A model generated the notes under the pieces. The model saw nothing but the letters and a program-made list of their open reading frames with translations. It had not been told where the DNA came from and ran no database searches. Positions 53,108-62,530 of a stretch of 64,000 nt of DNA are shown here, one piece after another (within the stretch, counting starts at the first letter, position 1; each line of letters begins with the position of its first letter). This DNA comes from Bacteroidota bacterium (lineage in GTDB: Bacteria > Bacteroidota > Bacteroidia > Bacteroidales > JAAUTT01), in the NCBI GenBank assembly GCA_023429135.1, contig JAEYWD010000008.1, positions 1 to 64,000 of the forward strand. The letters run 5' to 3'. Position numbers and translations under genes: made by a program.

Positions 53108-53449
53108 AAGCTCATGCTTGTCATTAGTTTAATCATAAAATTATAATAATAATTTAAAAAATAAATAATTAAATTATAAAATATTAATATATAATAAAGG
53201 TTTATGTATAGCTTAACAATAGCTTATCTATAGTTTATATAAGGTTTAATATATTGAAACTAACAAGAGGTTCTATATTGAGAAATGAGAATAGGTTTTC
53301 TTATATTAGAAATACATATTAGTTAACAAGAATAGTCACTATTCCTCCCTTGAATCTCGGTTCAAAAATAGATGAGTCTAGCGGGATTGCTTTATTGGTT
53401 TAAAGAATAAGGCATCGCTTATTTCCTTTTGATTTAAAATTTTCTCATG

Positions 53450-53485
53450 TTTGTATAAGAATAAGCCGGGAAGGATTACTTTTAT
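53450..53485 (+). promoter_or_regulatory. Possible promoter of the module 3 sigma gene
   Basis: TTTG at 53450-53453 and TACTTTTAT at 53477-53485, 16 bp before the start. The spacer of 23 nt is longer than the usual 19-21, and the -7 box ends in A instead of G, so it is a weak match. The same TACTTTTAT precedes the module 2 sigma gene. Confidence 0.3.
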
Positions 53486-53501
53486 GTGAGCATGATTGCA
53501 A

Positions 53502-54089
53502 ATGGATTTACATCTTCAAGTATTTAAAAGGGTTGCCGAAAACGACACACAAGCCTATGAAATGCTTTTTAAAGAGTATTATCATTTTTTATGCTCATTT
53601 GCCTATGGTCATGTAAAAGAGCGACATACTGCCGAGGAGATTGTTGAAGATTTTTTTGTTGATTTCTGGAACAACAGGCAAAAGCTAAGTATTACCTCAT
53701 CGGTACGGTCATATTTCATAACATCAATCCATAACAGGTGTTTGAACTATCTTCAACGCGAAAAATCCAAATTTGTCTCAGCTCACGATATCTCCAATCT
53801 TATTGATAATGAAGATACCTTAGGAGATAAATTAATTTCTCTCCAGTCCCCTTCTTTGCTTACCAATGAACTGGAAGGAATATTGTCGAAAGCCATAGAT
53901 AATCTGCCACAAAGCTGCAGGAAAATCTTTCTTCTCAGTCGTACCAAGGATTTGAGCTATGATGAAATTGCCTCTAAATTGAATATTTCAGTAAATACTG
54001 TAAAAACGCAAATGAAAATTGCTTTAAGTCGCTTAAGAGACGATTTAAAAGACTATCTGCCTATTTTACTGTTCCTTATATTTAATTAA
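53502..54089 (+). CDS. ECF sigma factor, FecI-like (module 3)
   Basis: A 195-aa sigma factor. Region 2 is YEMLFKEYYHFLCSFAYGHV to EEIVEDFFVDFWNNR (about 19-62), and region 4 is DNLPQSCRKIFLLSRTKDLS to LNISVNTVKTQMKIALSRLR (about 130-180). It ends in a hydrophobic tail, YLPILLFLIFN, like the module 1 sigma factor. The ATG at 53502 is chosen over a TTG two codons upstream. FecR follows after 65 bp. Confidence 0.92.
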   Translation: MDLHLQVFKRVAENDTQAYEMLFKEYYHFLCSFAYGHVKERHTAEEIVEDFFVDFWNNRQKLSITSSVRSYFITSIHNRCLNYLQREKSKFVSAHDISNLIDNEDTLGDKLISLQSPSLLTNELEGILSKAIDNLPQSCRKIFLLSRTKDLSYDEIASKLNISVNTVKTQMKIALSRLRDDLKDYLPILLFLIFN

Positions 54090-54108
54090 TTATTTTTTTC
54101 AATTCTTC

Positions 54109-54137
54109 TTCACCCTCCCAGTAATAATCTGTGTCAT
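54109..54137 (+). promoter_or_regulatory. Putative ECF-sigma promoter ahead of fecR (module 3)
   Basis: TTCACCC at 54109-54115, a 15-nt spacer and GTGTCAT at 54131-54137, 17 bp before the FecR start. It resembles the element at 23922-23952 and likewise follows a T-rich stretch. Confidence 0.42.
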
Positions 54138-54154
54138 TTAATCAGAGCTATATC

Positions 54155-55306
54155 ATGAACAACGAGAGTAACAATATTGAAAATCTGGTTCACTCCTACC
54201 TCACCGGTAACATTTCGGATAAGGAAAAGGATGAGCTTTTCCGGTGGTTGGTTCAGGATTCCACGAACCTAACTTATTTCAACCATATGGCCGACATCTG
54301 GCTAAGTTCTTCTGTTTTCCAGGATAGCCAGAACTTTAACTCCAACTTAGCTTTTGAACGTGTTAAATCAAAAATCAGCGATGCTAACCTGTTCGCAGGT
54401 GAAGCAAAGCATCGCACCATTCAGCTACCCTGGTACTGGGCGGCAGCAATTCTTGTAGTTGTAATACTCTCGAGTGTTTTAGCATCGAGCCTTTTGTTTA
54501 AAGATACTGCCAAATACGCCACTAACCCATATCTATTCGAAGTACCTTACGGTTCCAAATTAAATCTCCGGTTACCCGATGGCTCTCAGGTAATATTAAA
54601 TGCGGGCAGCAAATTAACCATCAGCGAGGGATTTGGAAAAACTCACCGCAACCTTAACCTTGTGGGCGAAGGTTATTTCAAGGTTAGTCCAAACAAAGCG
54701 CTTCCCTTCCTGGTGCATGCCGGTAAAATAGATGTGAAAGCCCTTGGTACCGAATTTAACGTTAAAGCCTACCCAGAAGATAAAGTGATTGAAACTATCC
54801 TAATTGAAGGTTCAGTTGAAGTCAATAAGAAAACAAATAATGGCACTGCATCAAAATCCCTGTTACTGAAGCCTAAACAAACGCTTGTATACAACAAGGA
54901 GTCGGACGATATCCGGGTAAGCATAACTGTAAATAAGGCCACTTCAGCAGAAGAAGTAGATTTACCGGAATCTCCTGCGCCAAAAATTGCCTATGCAAAA
55001 ACAGATATCGATCCTGTGATTTATACGACATGGAAAGAAGTACAATGGAATATTTACCGTAAAAACCTCTCTGATTTAGCTATAGAACTCGAAAGAAAAT
55101 ATGATGTAACTATCCGTTTTGAAAGCGAAGCCCTTAAAACTATCAAATTTACAGGAACTTTAAAGGACGAATCGCTGGAACAAGTTTTATCAGCCATGAG
55201 AATTGCTGCTCCAATAGAATACAAAATAAAAGGGAAGCTGGTTGAATTAAAAGAAAACAGGGCCTTAATGGAACAATACGAACAATATTACAGTGATCCT
55301 GAATAA
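54155..55306 (+). CDS. FecR-type anti-sigma factor (module 3)
   Basis: A 383-aa inner-membrane regulator. The cytoplasmic N-terminus (about 1-88, ENLVHSYLTGNISDKEKDEL) leads into the membrane helix WYWAAAILVVVILSSVLASS. The periplasmic FecR domain contains EVPYGSKLNLRLPDGSQVIL and ALGTEFNVKAYPEDKVIE. A C-terminal STN-like domain follows (NLSDLAIELERKYDVTIRFE). The ATG at 54155 is preferred over the GTG at 54131, which overlaps the putative promoter. Confidence 0.92.
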   Translation: MNNESNNIENLVHSYLTGNISDKEKDELFRWLVQDSTNLTYFNHMADIWLSSSVFQDSQNFNSNLAFERVKSKISDANLFAGEAKHRTIQLPWYWAAAILVVVILSSVLASSLLFKDTAKYATNPYLFEVPYGSKLNLRLPDGSQVILNAGSKLTISEGFGKTHRNLNLVGEGYFKVSPNKALPFLVHAGKIDVKALGTEFNVKAYPEDKVIETILIEGSVEVNKKTNNGTASKSLLLKPKQTLVYNKESDDIRVSITVNKATSAEEVDLPESPAPKIAYAKTDIDPVIYTTWKEVQWNIYRKNLSDLAIELERKYDVTIRFESEALKTIKFTGTLKDESLEQVLSAMRIAAPIEYKIKGKLVELKENRALMEQYEQYYSDPE

Positions 55307-55326
55307 TAACACTTAAACCTAACTAA

Positions 55327-55387
55327 ATGAAAACATAAACTATCTAAAAATCAAAAAACGCAGGATGCTGGAACACCCTACGTTTTT
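55327..55387 (+). promoter_or_regulatory. fecR-susC leader: MKT mini-ORF plus hairpin (module 3)
   Basis: ATG AAA ACA TAA lies at 55327-55338. AAAAACG 55354-55360 pairs with CGTTTTT 55381-55387, and AGG with CCT inside, around a loop containing GCTGGAACA. The 3' arm is a T-run, which makes it the most terminator-like of the three leaders. The SusC start is 60 nt downstream. Confidence 0.48.
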
Positions 55388-55447
55388 CTAATGTTACAAA
55401 CCCCTGGAAGGGTTCATATCATGTTGAATTTTAACACAAACAAAACT

Positions 55448-58400
55448 ATGAAAAATTTTCATTCGACACCCTGTTGTCTTCATTCAGGGTGGAAAAAACT
55501 TCTACTTATTATGAAAATCTCACTATTGCTTTTGACTATAGGAGTTTTGCAGGTAAATGCAAGCCTGTATTCACAAAATGTCAGGTTTAACCTGAATATA
55601 AAAGATCAGCCCGTAAGAGAAGTATTAAAAGAAATTGAAAACAAAAGCGAGTTCCGTTTCTTTTATAGCGATAACTTATTGTTTTTGGATCAGATTGTTC
55701 AGCTCAAAGTCGAAAACTCAAATGTTGAACAAGTGCTTGATAAACTTCTGGCTTCATCTGATTATTCTTATAAGGTTCTCGATAATAACCTTGTTGTAAT
55801 TGCGCCTAAAAACTTTGTATCGCGCCAGGCTATAAAAGTTGCCGGAAAAGTAGCCGATGCACAAACCGGTGAACCGCTGGTTGGTGTAAACATCACAGTT
55901 GAGGGTACCACGCTTGGAGTAATATCCGACGTAGATGGAAAATACTCAATTGATGTTCCAACAGAATCGTCGGTTCTTGTTTTCTCTTTTATAGGGTATG
56001 TTTCAGAGAAAGTACCTGTTTCGAATCGCTCATCTATCGACATTAACCTTGTTGCCGACATAAAAAAGCTTGACGAAGTAGTGGTTGTTGGTTACGGAAC
56101 TATGAAGAAAAAAGATCTTACCGGATCCATTACACAAATACAGCCCGACAAAATAGCTAATGAAAGTCCAAAAACTTTGCAAGATGTGCTACGTGGCACT
56201 CCCGGGTTAAGTGTAAGTCTTGATCCTTCAGCAAAGGGTGGCGGCTCTATGCAGATTCGCGGACAAAGATCTATTTATACTGATGGTGGACATAATGACC
56301 CATTGGTAATTGTCGATGGAATGATGTTTTACGGAGAGTTATCAGAAATAAATCCAAATGACGTAAGTCAGATCGATGTTCTTAAAGATGCTTCGGCAGC
56401 GGCTGTTTATGGAGCTAAAGCTGCCAATGGTGTAATTATAATTTCTACCAAAAAAGGAAAGCTTGGCAAACCTAAAATTAACCTTACATCAAGTGTTGGC
56501 TTTGTAACTATGGGTTCAAACCGTGAAGTGTATGGCCCCGACGGATACCAGCAATTTTATGAAGATTGGTTTACAGCTCCTACATATGGTTTAAATTCAG
56601 TTACCGGAAAGTATGAAGCATATCAGAATACAAAAAAAGATCAACCGGGTTACTATGCTAATCCTACTGCTGAAAACCTTTCCAAATATGGAATAACTAT
56701 TGAACAATGGCGCAGTTATGGTAATACTGGTGTTACTGATAAGGAAACTTACGGAAAGCGCCTTGGCTTTAGAGACAAGACCCTAAAAAATTATATGGAC
56801 GGAAATACATTCGACTGGTATGATCATAGTTTCCGTACAGGGAAAAATCAGGACTACAATCTGAGCGTATCAGGAGGAAACGAAGGAATGAATTACTACT
56901 TATCTATGGGTTATCTCTCAAATGAAGGAGTAGCCGTGGGTAATGAGTATAGTGCAATTCGCTCCAATATGAAATTAGAAGGAAAGGTGAATAAATGGCT
57001 TACCATTGGCGGTAATGTGAACTTTCAGGATCGTTCGGATGGGGACCTGGCTGTAGAATGGAACAAGCAAATACTTGAAAACAGCCCTTTTTCAACTTAT
57101 TCAGTCGACGGTAAACCAGTGGCTCACCCCATGCGTGATGGCGGTTATGCACAAGGTTATAACTATGATTTCGACCGTCAGTATAAAAAGCTGGACAAAG
57201 GCTATACAGTGCTGAATTCAATATTTACAGCTAAAGTAACTCTTCCTTTTAATATCACTTACTCTTTTAATGCATCACCACGTTACCAGTATTTTAGCGA
57301 CCGTTACTTCGAGTCGGCACTGCACCCTGACTGGGCAGGCACCAATGGTTTAATTAACCGCGAACAGGCAAAACGCTTCGACTGGTCACTCAACAATACT
57401 TTAAACTGGGACTATACCTTCAAACAGAAACACCATTTTAATGTCACTTTAGTGCAGGAAGCTGAAGAGCGCCGATACTGGCAGGACAGGGTTCTGGCCC
57501 GCAATATTTTGCCAACCGATGCTTTAGGTTATCATGAAACAGATAATGCAGATAAAAACAAGAGTAGCTTTCTCTCAGAAGATACACACGAAACTGCCGA
57601 CGGTAAGCTTGCCCGTCTGTTCTATTCATTCAGCGACAAGTATATGATTACCGCGTCGGTTCGCCGCGATGGTTATTCTGCATTCGGTTCTTCCAATCCC
57701 CGTGCAACATTTGGCTCAGTTTCGCTTGCCTGGACATTTACTAATGAAAAATTCTTTAACTGGGCTCCTATGAGCATGGGTAAGTTGCGTGTATCCTGGG
57801 GGCAAAACGGTAACCGGTCTTTGAAGGACCCATATGTTGCTTTAGCAAACCTAATAATCAGTAAAAATGGCGATGTGGCAAATACCCAAGGATATGTTGA
57901 TGCCAATGGAAATTATGTTTTATACCAAATCCTGAGAGTAGACCGCTTAAAAAACCCAAATCTCCAATGGGAAAAAACAACCGCTAAAAATATAGGGTTA
58001 GATTTTGGTTTTCTCAACAATCGTATTTCCGGTAACATGGACTATTATGTTATGCCTACCACCGATATGATTATGAACCAGTCCTTACCGGGTTTTGCAG
58101 GCTTCAGCAGTATCACCTGTAATCTTGGAGAAGTTGAAAACAGAGGGTTTGAACTTTCGCTGAACACTCAAAATATTAGAAATACCAATTTCGAATGGAA
58201 TACCACATTAAATTTTACAAAGTATAAAAATGAGATTAAGCACCTATACTACCGGTATGAAACTGTACTAGATGCCAACGGCAATGTTATAAGCACCAAA
58301 GAGGCAGACGATGTTACAAACAAATGGTTTATTGGTCACCCCATCAGTGCAATCTGGGATTATAACGTAACTGGTATCTGGCAGTCTGACGAAGCTGCTG

Positions 58401-59029
58401 AAGCTGCCAAATACGGCCAGCGTCCAGGTGATCCAAAAGTTGCCAATAACTATACTGCTGATGACAAAGTAAATACCGACGGTAGCACATCTCCTGTATA
58501 CAACGATAAAGACAAGGAGTTTTTAGGCCAGACTGCTGCTCCTATCAACTGGTCGCTACGTAATGATTTCACTTTTTTCAAAAACCTTACATTCTCGTTC
58601 AATATTTATTCCTTCTGGGGGCAGAAGTATATGGATAGCAATTACCTGAACAGAAACAACAACGCTTCTGAAGTTGACAACAACTTTAATGTCTATGCAA
58701 AAGAATACTGGACACTGGATAATCCTACAAATGAATATGGCCGCCTGAATGCAAAAGGCCCATCAGGATTGGATGTTCCCTCAAGAGTCTACGATCGTTC
58801 CTTCGTCCGATTGGAGAGTATTTCCATAGGCTATAACGTTCCAGAAAAATACACCTCAAAACTGGGTATTGAAAAAGTTAAGGTTTACGGCTCTGTCCGT
58901 AACGTTGCAGTTTGGTCTAAAGATTGGAAATATTGGGATCCGGAAACCTACAGAAACACTGGCGACGGCAATGAAAGATCTGGTCTTGCCCCCAGAATAT
59001 TTAATATCGGATTAAATGTAACTTTATAA
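55448..59029 (+). CDS. SusC/RagA TonB-dependent receptor with STN domain (module 3)
   Basis: A 1193-aa outer-membrane importer. The N-terminus (MKNFHSTPCCLHSGWKKLLL) precedes the signal helix ending NASLYSQ. The STN domain is FNLNIKDQPVREVLKEIENK onward. It is followed by the carboxypeptidase-regulatory-like domain (VAGKVADAQTGEPLVGVNIT), the TonB-box region EVVVVGYG, the plug signature IDVLKDASAAAVYGAKAANG and the barrel. The last residues are GLNVTL, ending in Leu rather than an aromatic. The ATG at 55448 is preferred over a start 19 codons upstream that lies just past the leader hairpin. SusD follows by 4 bp. Confidence 0.95.
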   Translation: MKNFHSTPCCLHSGWKKLLLIMKISLLLLTIGVLQVNASLYSQNVRFNLNIKDQPVREVLKEIENKSEFRFFYSDNLLFLDQIVQLKVENSNVEQVLDKLLASSDYSYKVLDNNLVVIAPKNFVSRQAIKVAGKVADAQTGEPLVGVNITVEGTTLGVISDVDGKYSIDVPTESSVLVFSFIGYVSEKVPVSNRSSIDINLVADIKKLDEVVVVGYGTMKKKDLTGSITQIQPDKIANESPKTLQDVLRGTPGLSVSLDPSAKGGGSMQIRGQRSIYTDGGHNDPLVIVDGMMFYGELSEINPNDVSQIDVLKDASAAAVYGAKAANGVIIISTKKGKLGKPKINLTSSVGFVTMGSNREVYGPDGYQQFYEDWFTAPTYGLNSVTGKYEAYQNTKKDQPGYYANPTAENLSKYGITIEQWRSYGNTGVTDKETYGKRLGFRDKTLKNYMDGNTFDWYDHSFRTGKNQDYNLSVSGGNEGMNYYLSMGYLSNEGVAVGNEYSAIRSNMKLEGKVNKWLTIGGNVNFQDRSDGDLAVEWNKQILENSPFSTYSVDGKPVAHPMRDGGYAQGYNYDFDRQYKKLDKGYTVLNSIFTAKVTLPFNITYSFNASPRYQYFSDRYFESALHPDWAGTNGLINREQAKRFDWSLNNTLNWDYTFKQKHHFNVTLVQEAEERRYWQDRVLARNILPTDALGYHETDNADKNKSSFLSEDTHETADGKLARLFYSFSDKYMITASVRRDGYSAFGSSNPRATFGSVSLAWTFTNEKFFNWAPMSMGKLRVSWGQNGNRSLKDPYVALANLIISKNGDVANTQGYVDANGNYVLYQILRVDRLKNPNLQWEKTTAKNIGLDFGFLNNRISGNMDYYVMPTTDMIMNQSLPGFAGFSSITCNLGEVENRGFELSLNTQNIRNTNFEWNTTLNFTKYKNEIKHLYYRYETVLDANGNVISTKEADDVTNKWFIGHPISAIWDYNVTGIWQSDEAAEAAKYGQRPGDPKVANNYTADDKVNTDGSTSPVYNDKDKEFLGQTAAPINWSLRNDFTFFKNLTFSFNIYSFWGQKYMDSNYLNRNNNASEVDNNFNVYAKEYWTLDNPTNEYGRLNAKGPSGLDVPSRVYDRSFVRLESISIGYNVPEKYTSKLGIEKVKVYGSVRNVAVWSKDWKYWDPETYRNTGDGNERSGLAPRIFNIGLNVTL

Positions 59030-59033
59030 AACA

Positions 59034-60989
59034 ATGAAAGATATGTGTAAAAATATATATTTATTGAAGGGAAAAATTTTAATTATCACAGCCTTGGCTT
59101 TGGCTTCCGGCTGTAGTGAAGAATTTTTGAAACCCGACCCCCTTTCGATGTTCGAGCCTGAACTAACCTTTTCCACAAAAGCTGGTTTGGAATCAACCCT
59201 CGGAATGGCCGACAGACACTTAAGAACTTATTGGAGTTATTACAACGATCAGGACAGGTCTCTCCCAATAAGCACTGAAACTGTATTTTCGGAAGAAGCA
59301 GTTTACAGTATGACAGATAACTCAAATATATTCACTGACATTGCCAATACTTTAACTCCTACAAACAGGATTGGAGATGGTGATGACAACCGAATGAAAT
59401 ACTTCTGGGACGAATCGTACAATGGTATTAAATATGCCAACACGATCATAAGCTTTATTGATAAAGTCCAGGGCCTGAGCGAAGCCACCAAGAATGAGTT
59501 TTTGGGAAGAGCTTATTTTCACCGGTCCTTCCGTTACCTGGCCTTGGTTTTTCAGTTCAAAGATGTGCCTTTGGTAACAAAAATTATTACAACACCTAAG
59601 CTGAATTATAAAAGCACTAAGCGAGAAGTAATCCTGGATATGATTACCAAGGATATGGAAAAAGCAGTGCAATGGGTACCACAACAATCGCAAATGACAT
59701 TAACCGGGATGGTAAGCAAAGGTGCATGCCGCCAGTTACTAATTAAATGCTACCTTGCTACCGGCCAGTGGGACAAAGCAATTGCACATGCCGACACCCT
59801 GATAAACAGTTCTGGTTATTCTTTGATGACTGCTCCTTTCGGAAATTTTGTAAGTCCTCTGGAATCGACTCATAAGGTTACCCGTAATGTAATCTGGGAT
59901 TTACACCGTCCGGAAAACAAATGCATAGCAGCAAATAAAGAAGTGATACTTGGTATGCCAAACCGTCCATCAACCAGCGCTGCCATTAAGCTTCGCTCAA
60001 TGCGCAACTGGGTACCTTTGCTTGACAATAGAAGTGAGGTTAAATCGCCTGCCAATATTAATGCCGTGATTTACTATGCTCCTAACAACAGTAACTATGA
60101 TAAAAATCTGGATTACGGAACAGCATACGGCCGTGGTGTAGCTCACATGCGCCCTACTTCGTATTACCAAAGGGCTGTTTGGTATGTAAACGGAGTGAAT
60201 GATAACGGCGACTTACGCCATAATAGTTCTGTTGGCAACTGGATGAGAATGGACTCGTTAAAATATAACAATAAAGCAGATGCCACATGGTATGGTAAAA
60301 ATCTCCGCTTGAGGGACGCTAATGGTAAACTTTTATGCACCGATACTATCCGTATGTGGTTCGACTGGCCTCATTATAAAATCTATATCCCGGACCCTGA
60401 TGAGCTGGTCGCTTCCAATGCTAACCATCGTGGTGGTGCAGGTGATTGGTATTGTTATCGTCTTGCCGAAACTTACCTGCTTCGTGCAGAAGCTTATTTT
60501 TACAAAGGAGATATTGAAAAAGCAACAGCAGACGTAAATGTAGTACGAAATCGCGCAAAATGCGCTCAAACTTACTCAGCCGTAACTATAGGCGATATTA
60601 TGGACGAGCGAGCCCGTGAATTATACCTGGAAGAATGGCGTCATATGGAATTAAGCCGTGTTTCGTATTGTCTTGCTGTCAGCGGAAAAACTGATGAAAA
60701 TGGTAATACATATTCGGTAAATAATCTATCGGAAAACAGCTACTGGTGGAAACGTGTTTCGAAACACAACGACTTCTACAATAAAGGCGCTGTTGTATGG
60801 CAATTGGGCAACCGTCCTTACACGCTTGCTGCCAAAAATATTTATTGGCCAATCCCTCAATATGCTATTGATGCCAACCGGGAAGGCAAACTTATCCAAA
60901 ACTTTGGGTACGATGGCTATGATGCCAGTGTGCCAGTTTGGGATAAATGGGAAGATGCTGTTGCAGACCAGGATAAAACCTCCAACTAG
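59034..60989 (+). CDS. SusD/RagB surface glycan-binding lipoprotein (module 3)
   Basis: A 651-aa SusD homologue, longer than the two others. The lipobox cysteine is Cys27 (LALASGCSEEFL). Family marks are GRAYFHRSFRYLALVFQFKD, KGACRQLLIKCYLATGQWDKA, YRLAETYLLRAEAYFYKGD and ERARELYLEEWRHMELSRVS. It pairs with the upstream receptor. A terminator at 61013 separates it from the fucosidase gene. Confidence 0.94.
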   Translation: MKDMCKNIYLLKGKILIITALALASGCSEEFLKPDPLSMFEPELTFSTKAGLESTLGMADRHLRTYWSYYNDQDRSLPISTETVFSEEAVYSMTDNSNIFTDIANTLTPTNRIGDGDDNRMKYFWDESYNGIKYANTIISFIDKVQGLSEATKNEFLGRAYFHRSFRYLALVFQFKDVPLVTKIITTPKLNYKSTKREVILDMITKDMEKAVQWVPQQSQMTLTGMVSKGACRQLLIKCYLATGQWDKAIAHADTLINSSGYSLMTAPFGNFVSPLESTHKVTRNVIWDLHRPENKCIAANKEVILGMPNRPSTSAAIKLRSMRNWVPLLDNRSEVKSPANINAVIYYAPNNSNYDKNLDYGTAYGRGVAHMRPTSYYQRAVWYVNGVNDNGDLRHNSSVGNWMRMDSLKYNNKADATWYGKNLRLRDANGKLLCTDTIRMWFDWPHYKIYIPDPDELVASNANHRGGAGDWYCYRLAETYLLRAEAYFYKGDIEKATADVNVVRNRAKCAQTYSAVTIGDIMDERARELYLEEWRHMELSRVSYCLAVSGKTDENGNTYSVNNLSENSYWWKRVSKHNDFYNKGAVVWQLGNRPYTLAAKNIYWPIPQYAIDANREGKLIQNFGYDGYDASVPVWDKWEDAVADQDKTSN

Positions 60990-61012
60990 TCCCTAAATAA
61001 AGTTCTGAATAG

Positions 61013-61048
61013 TAAAGAGAAAGTCCCTAAACGGGGCTTTTTCTTTTT
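61013..61048 (+). terminator. Rho-independent terminator after module 3
   Basis: AAAGTCCC pairs with GGGGCTTT (one G-T pair) in an A-rich/T-rich extended stem, followed by TTCTTTTT. It ends the module 3 sigma-to-susD unit 24 bp after the susD stop. Confidence 0.75.
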
Positions 61049-61134
61049 AATGACCAAATAATCTTTTAAAGCCTGTTCTTTTCCACCATTTTCCTTTACC
61101 TTTATTTTCACGATAACTATTAAACTTAACTCTT

Positions 61135-62487
61135 ATGAAAATAAAGCTGATTTTAGGCTTTTTTGCCCTTTTGCTGTTCGTAGGTAAAGTAACTCCATTA
61201 AAAGCACAACTACCCAAAGAAACTCCCGAACAAAAAGCCCAACGCATGCAATGGTGGACAAACGATCGCTTTGGAATGTTTATACATTGGGGATTGTACG
61301 CATTACCCGCTCGTCATGAGTGGGTCAAAAACCGCGAGCGTCTTACAAACGATCAATACCAGAAATATTTCGACAATTTCAATCCCGATCTTTATAATCC
61401 AAAGGAATGGGCCAGAATGGCCAAAGCCGCAGGAATGAAATATGTGGTACTTACCGCCAAACACCACGAGGGTTTTTGTCTGTTCGACTCGAAGTATACC
61501 GATTATAAAGCTACCAACACCCCTATTGGTAAGGATCTTATAAAAGAATATGTAGAAGCATTCCGTGCCGAAGGTCTGAAGGTTGGCTTTTATTACTCAC
61601 TTATCGACTGGCACCATCCCGATTACACGATTGACCGTGTACATCCGCAACGCCAGGAGTCAGATACCGCTTATGCCAGACTGAATAAAGGCAAGGACAT
61701 GAAAAAGTACCAGGAGTATATGAAAAATCAGGTGCGTGAGCTTTTGACCAATTATGGAGAGATAAGCATTATCTGGTTCGACTTCTCCTTTCCGGGACAG
61801 AATGGAAAAGGTCGTGCCGACTGGGATTCGGAAAACCTGCTGAAACTTGCGCGACAGTTGCAACCCAAAATTATTGTGGACGACCGTCTGGATCTTTCGG
61901 ATGTGGAAGGTGGTTTCGATTTTGTATCGCCTGAGCAATATAAAGTTGAAAAATGGCCTGAGCACAACGGCAAAAAAGTAGCTTGGGAAACCTGTCAGAC
62001 ATTCTCCGGTTCGTGGGGCTATTACCGCGACGAAACCACCTGGAAAAGCCCGGCGCAATTGCTCGAATTGCTGATCGAAACCGTTAGCAAAGGCGGCAAC
62101 CTGCTGTTGAACGTAGGTCCCACTGCCCGCGGCGTTTTCGACGAAAGGGCCCAAAGTCGCCTTTCGTCAATGAGCGAATGGATGAAATATAACAGCCGCT
62201 CCATTTACAACTGTACTGAAGCTCCGGCAGAGTTTACCGCACCGGCAAATACGCTGCTTACTTATAATCCGGTAACAAAAAGGTTGTACGTGCATTTGTT
62301 GGCATACCCCATGGGTAACCTGGTTCTGAAAAATATGGCCGACAAGGTAAAATATATCCAGTTTCTGCACGACGCCTCAGAGATAAAATATTCGCCTGTT
62401 AAAAACGACGCGAACTCTCTTAACCTGAGTTTACCGATATTAAAACCGAATACCGAGATTCCGGTGATTGAGGTGATATTGAAGTAG
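61135..62487 (+). CDS. GH29 alpha-L-fucosidase, secreted
   Basis: A 450-aa exported enzyme (signal ending PLKAQ) that removes alpha-linked L-fucose. The barrel opens with WWTNDRFGMFIHWGLYALPA, and LTAKHHEGFCLFDSKYTDY is the family's active-site segment. The nucleophile is Asp216 in IIWFDFSF. LLLNVGPTARGVFDERAQ closes the barrel, and a short C-terminal beta-sandwich follows. Length is normal for GH29. It lies just after SusCD module 3 but behind a terminator, so it likely has its own promoter. It suggests the module 3 glycan carries fucose. Confidence 0.94.
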   Translation: MKIKLILGFFALLLFVGKVTPLKAQLPKETPEQKAQRMQWWTNDRFGMFIHWGLYALPARHEWVKNRERLTNDQYQKYFDNFNPDLYNPKEWARMAKAAGMKYVVLTAKHHEGFCLFDSKYTDYKATNTPIGKDLIKEYVEAFRAEGLKVGFYYSLIDWHHPDYTIDRVHPQRQESDTAYARLNKGKDMKKYQEYMKNQVRELLTNYGEISIIWFDFSFPGQNGKGRADWDSENLLKLARQLQPKIIVDDRLDLSDVEGGFDFVSPEQYKVEKWPEHNGKKVAWETCQTFSGSWGYYRDETTWKSPAQLLELLIETVSKGGNLLLNVGPTARGVFDERAQSRLSSMSEWMKYNSRSIYNCTEAPAEFTAPANTLLTYNPVTKRLYVHLLAYPMGNLVLKNMADKVKYIQFLHDASEIKYSPVKNDANSLNLSLPILKPNTEIPVIEVILK

Positions 62488-62530
62488 TTTTCTCACAAGT
62501 CGGTTCGTAGGTTAAAAAAGACATAATGCC

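Larger units (their letters stand above)
52815..53501. other. 687-bp AT-rich intergenic region
   Basis: Between the glycosidase-like gene and the third sigma gene. From 53130 to 53290 it is very AT-rich, with short imperfect repeats of TAGCTTA/TATAGTTTAT. A perfect odd palindrome GAATAGTCACTATTC lies at 53330-53344 and could be a binding site. One small minus-strand frame is listed separately. A possible -33 TTTG is at 53450-53453. Confidence 0.5.
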
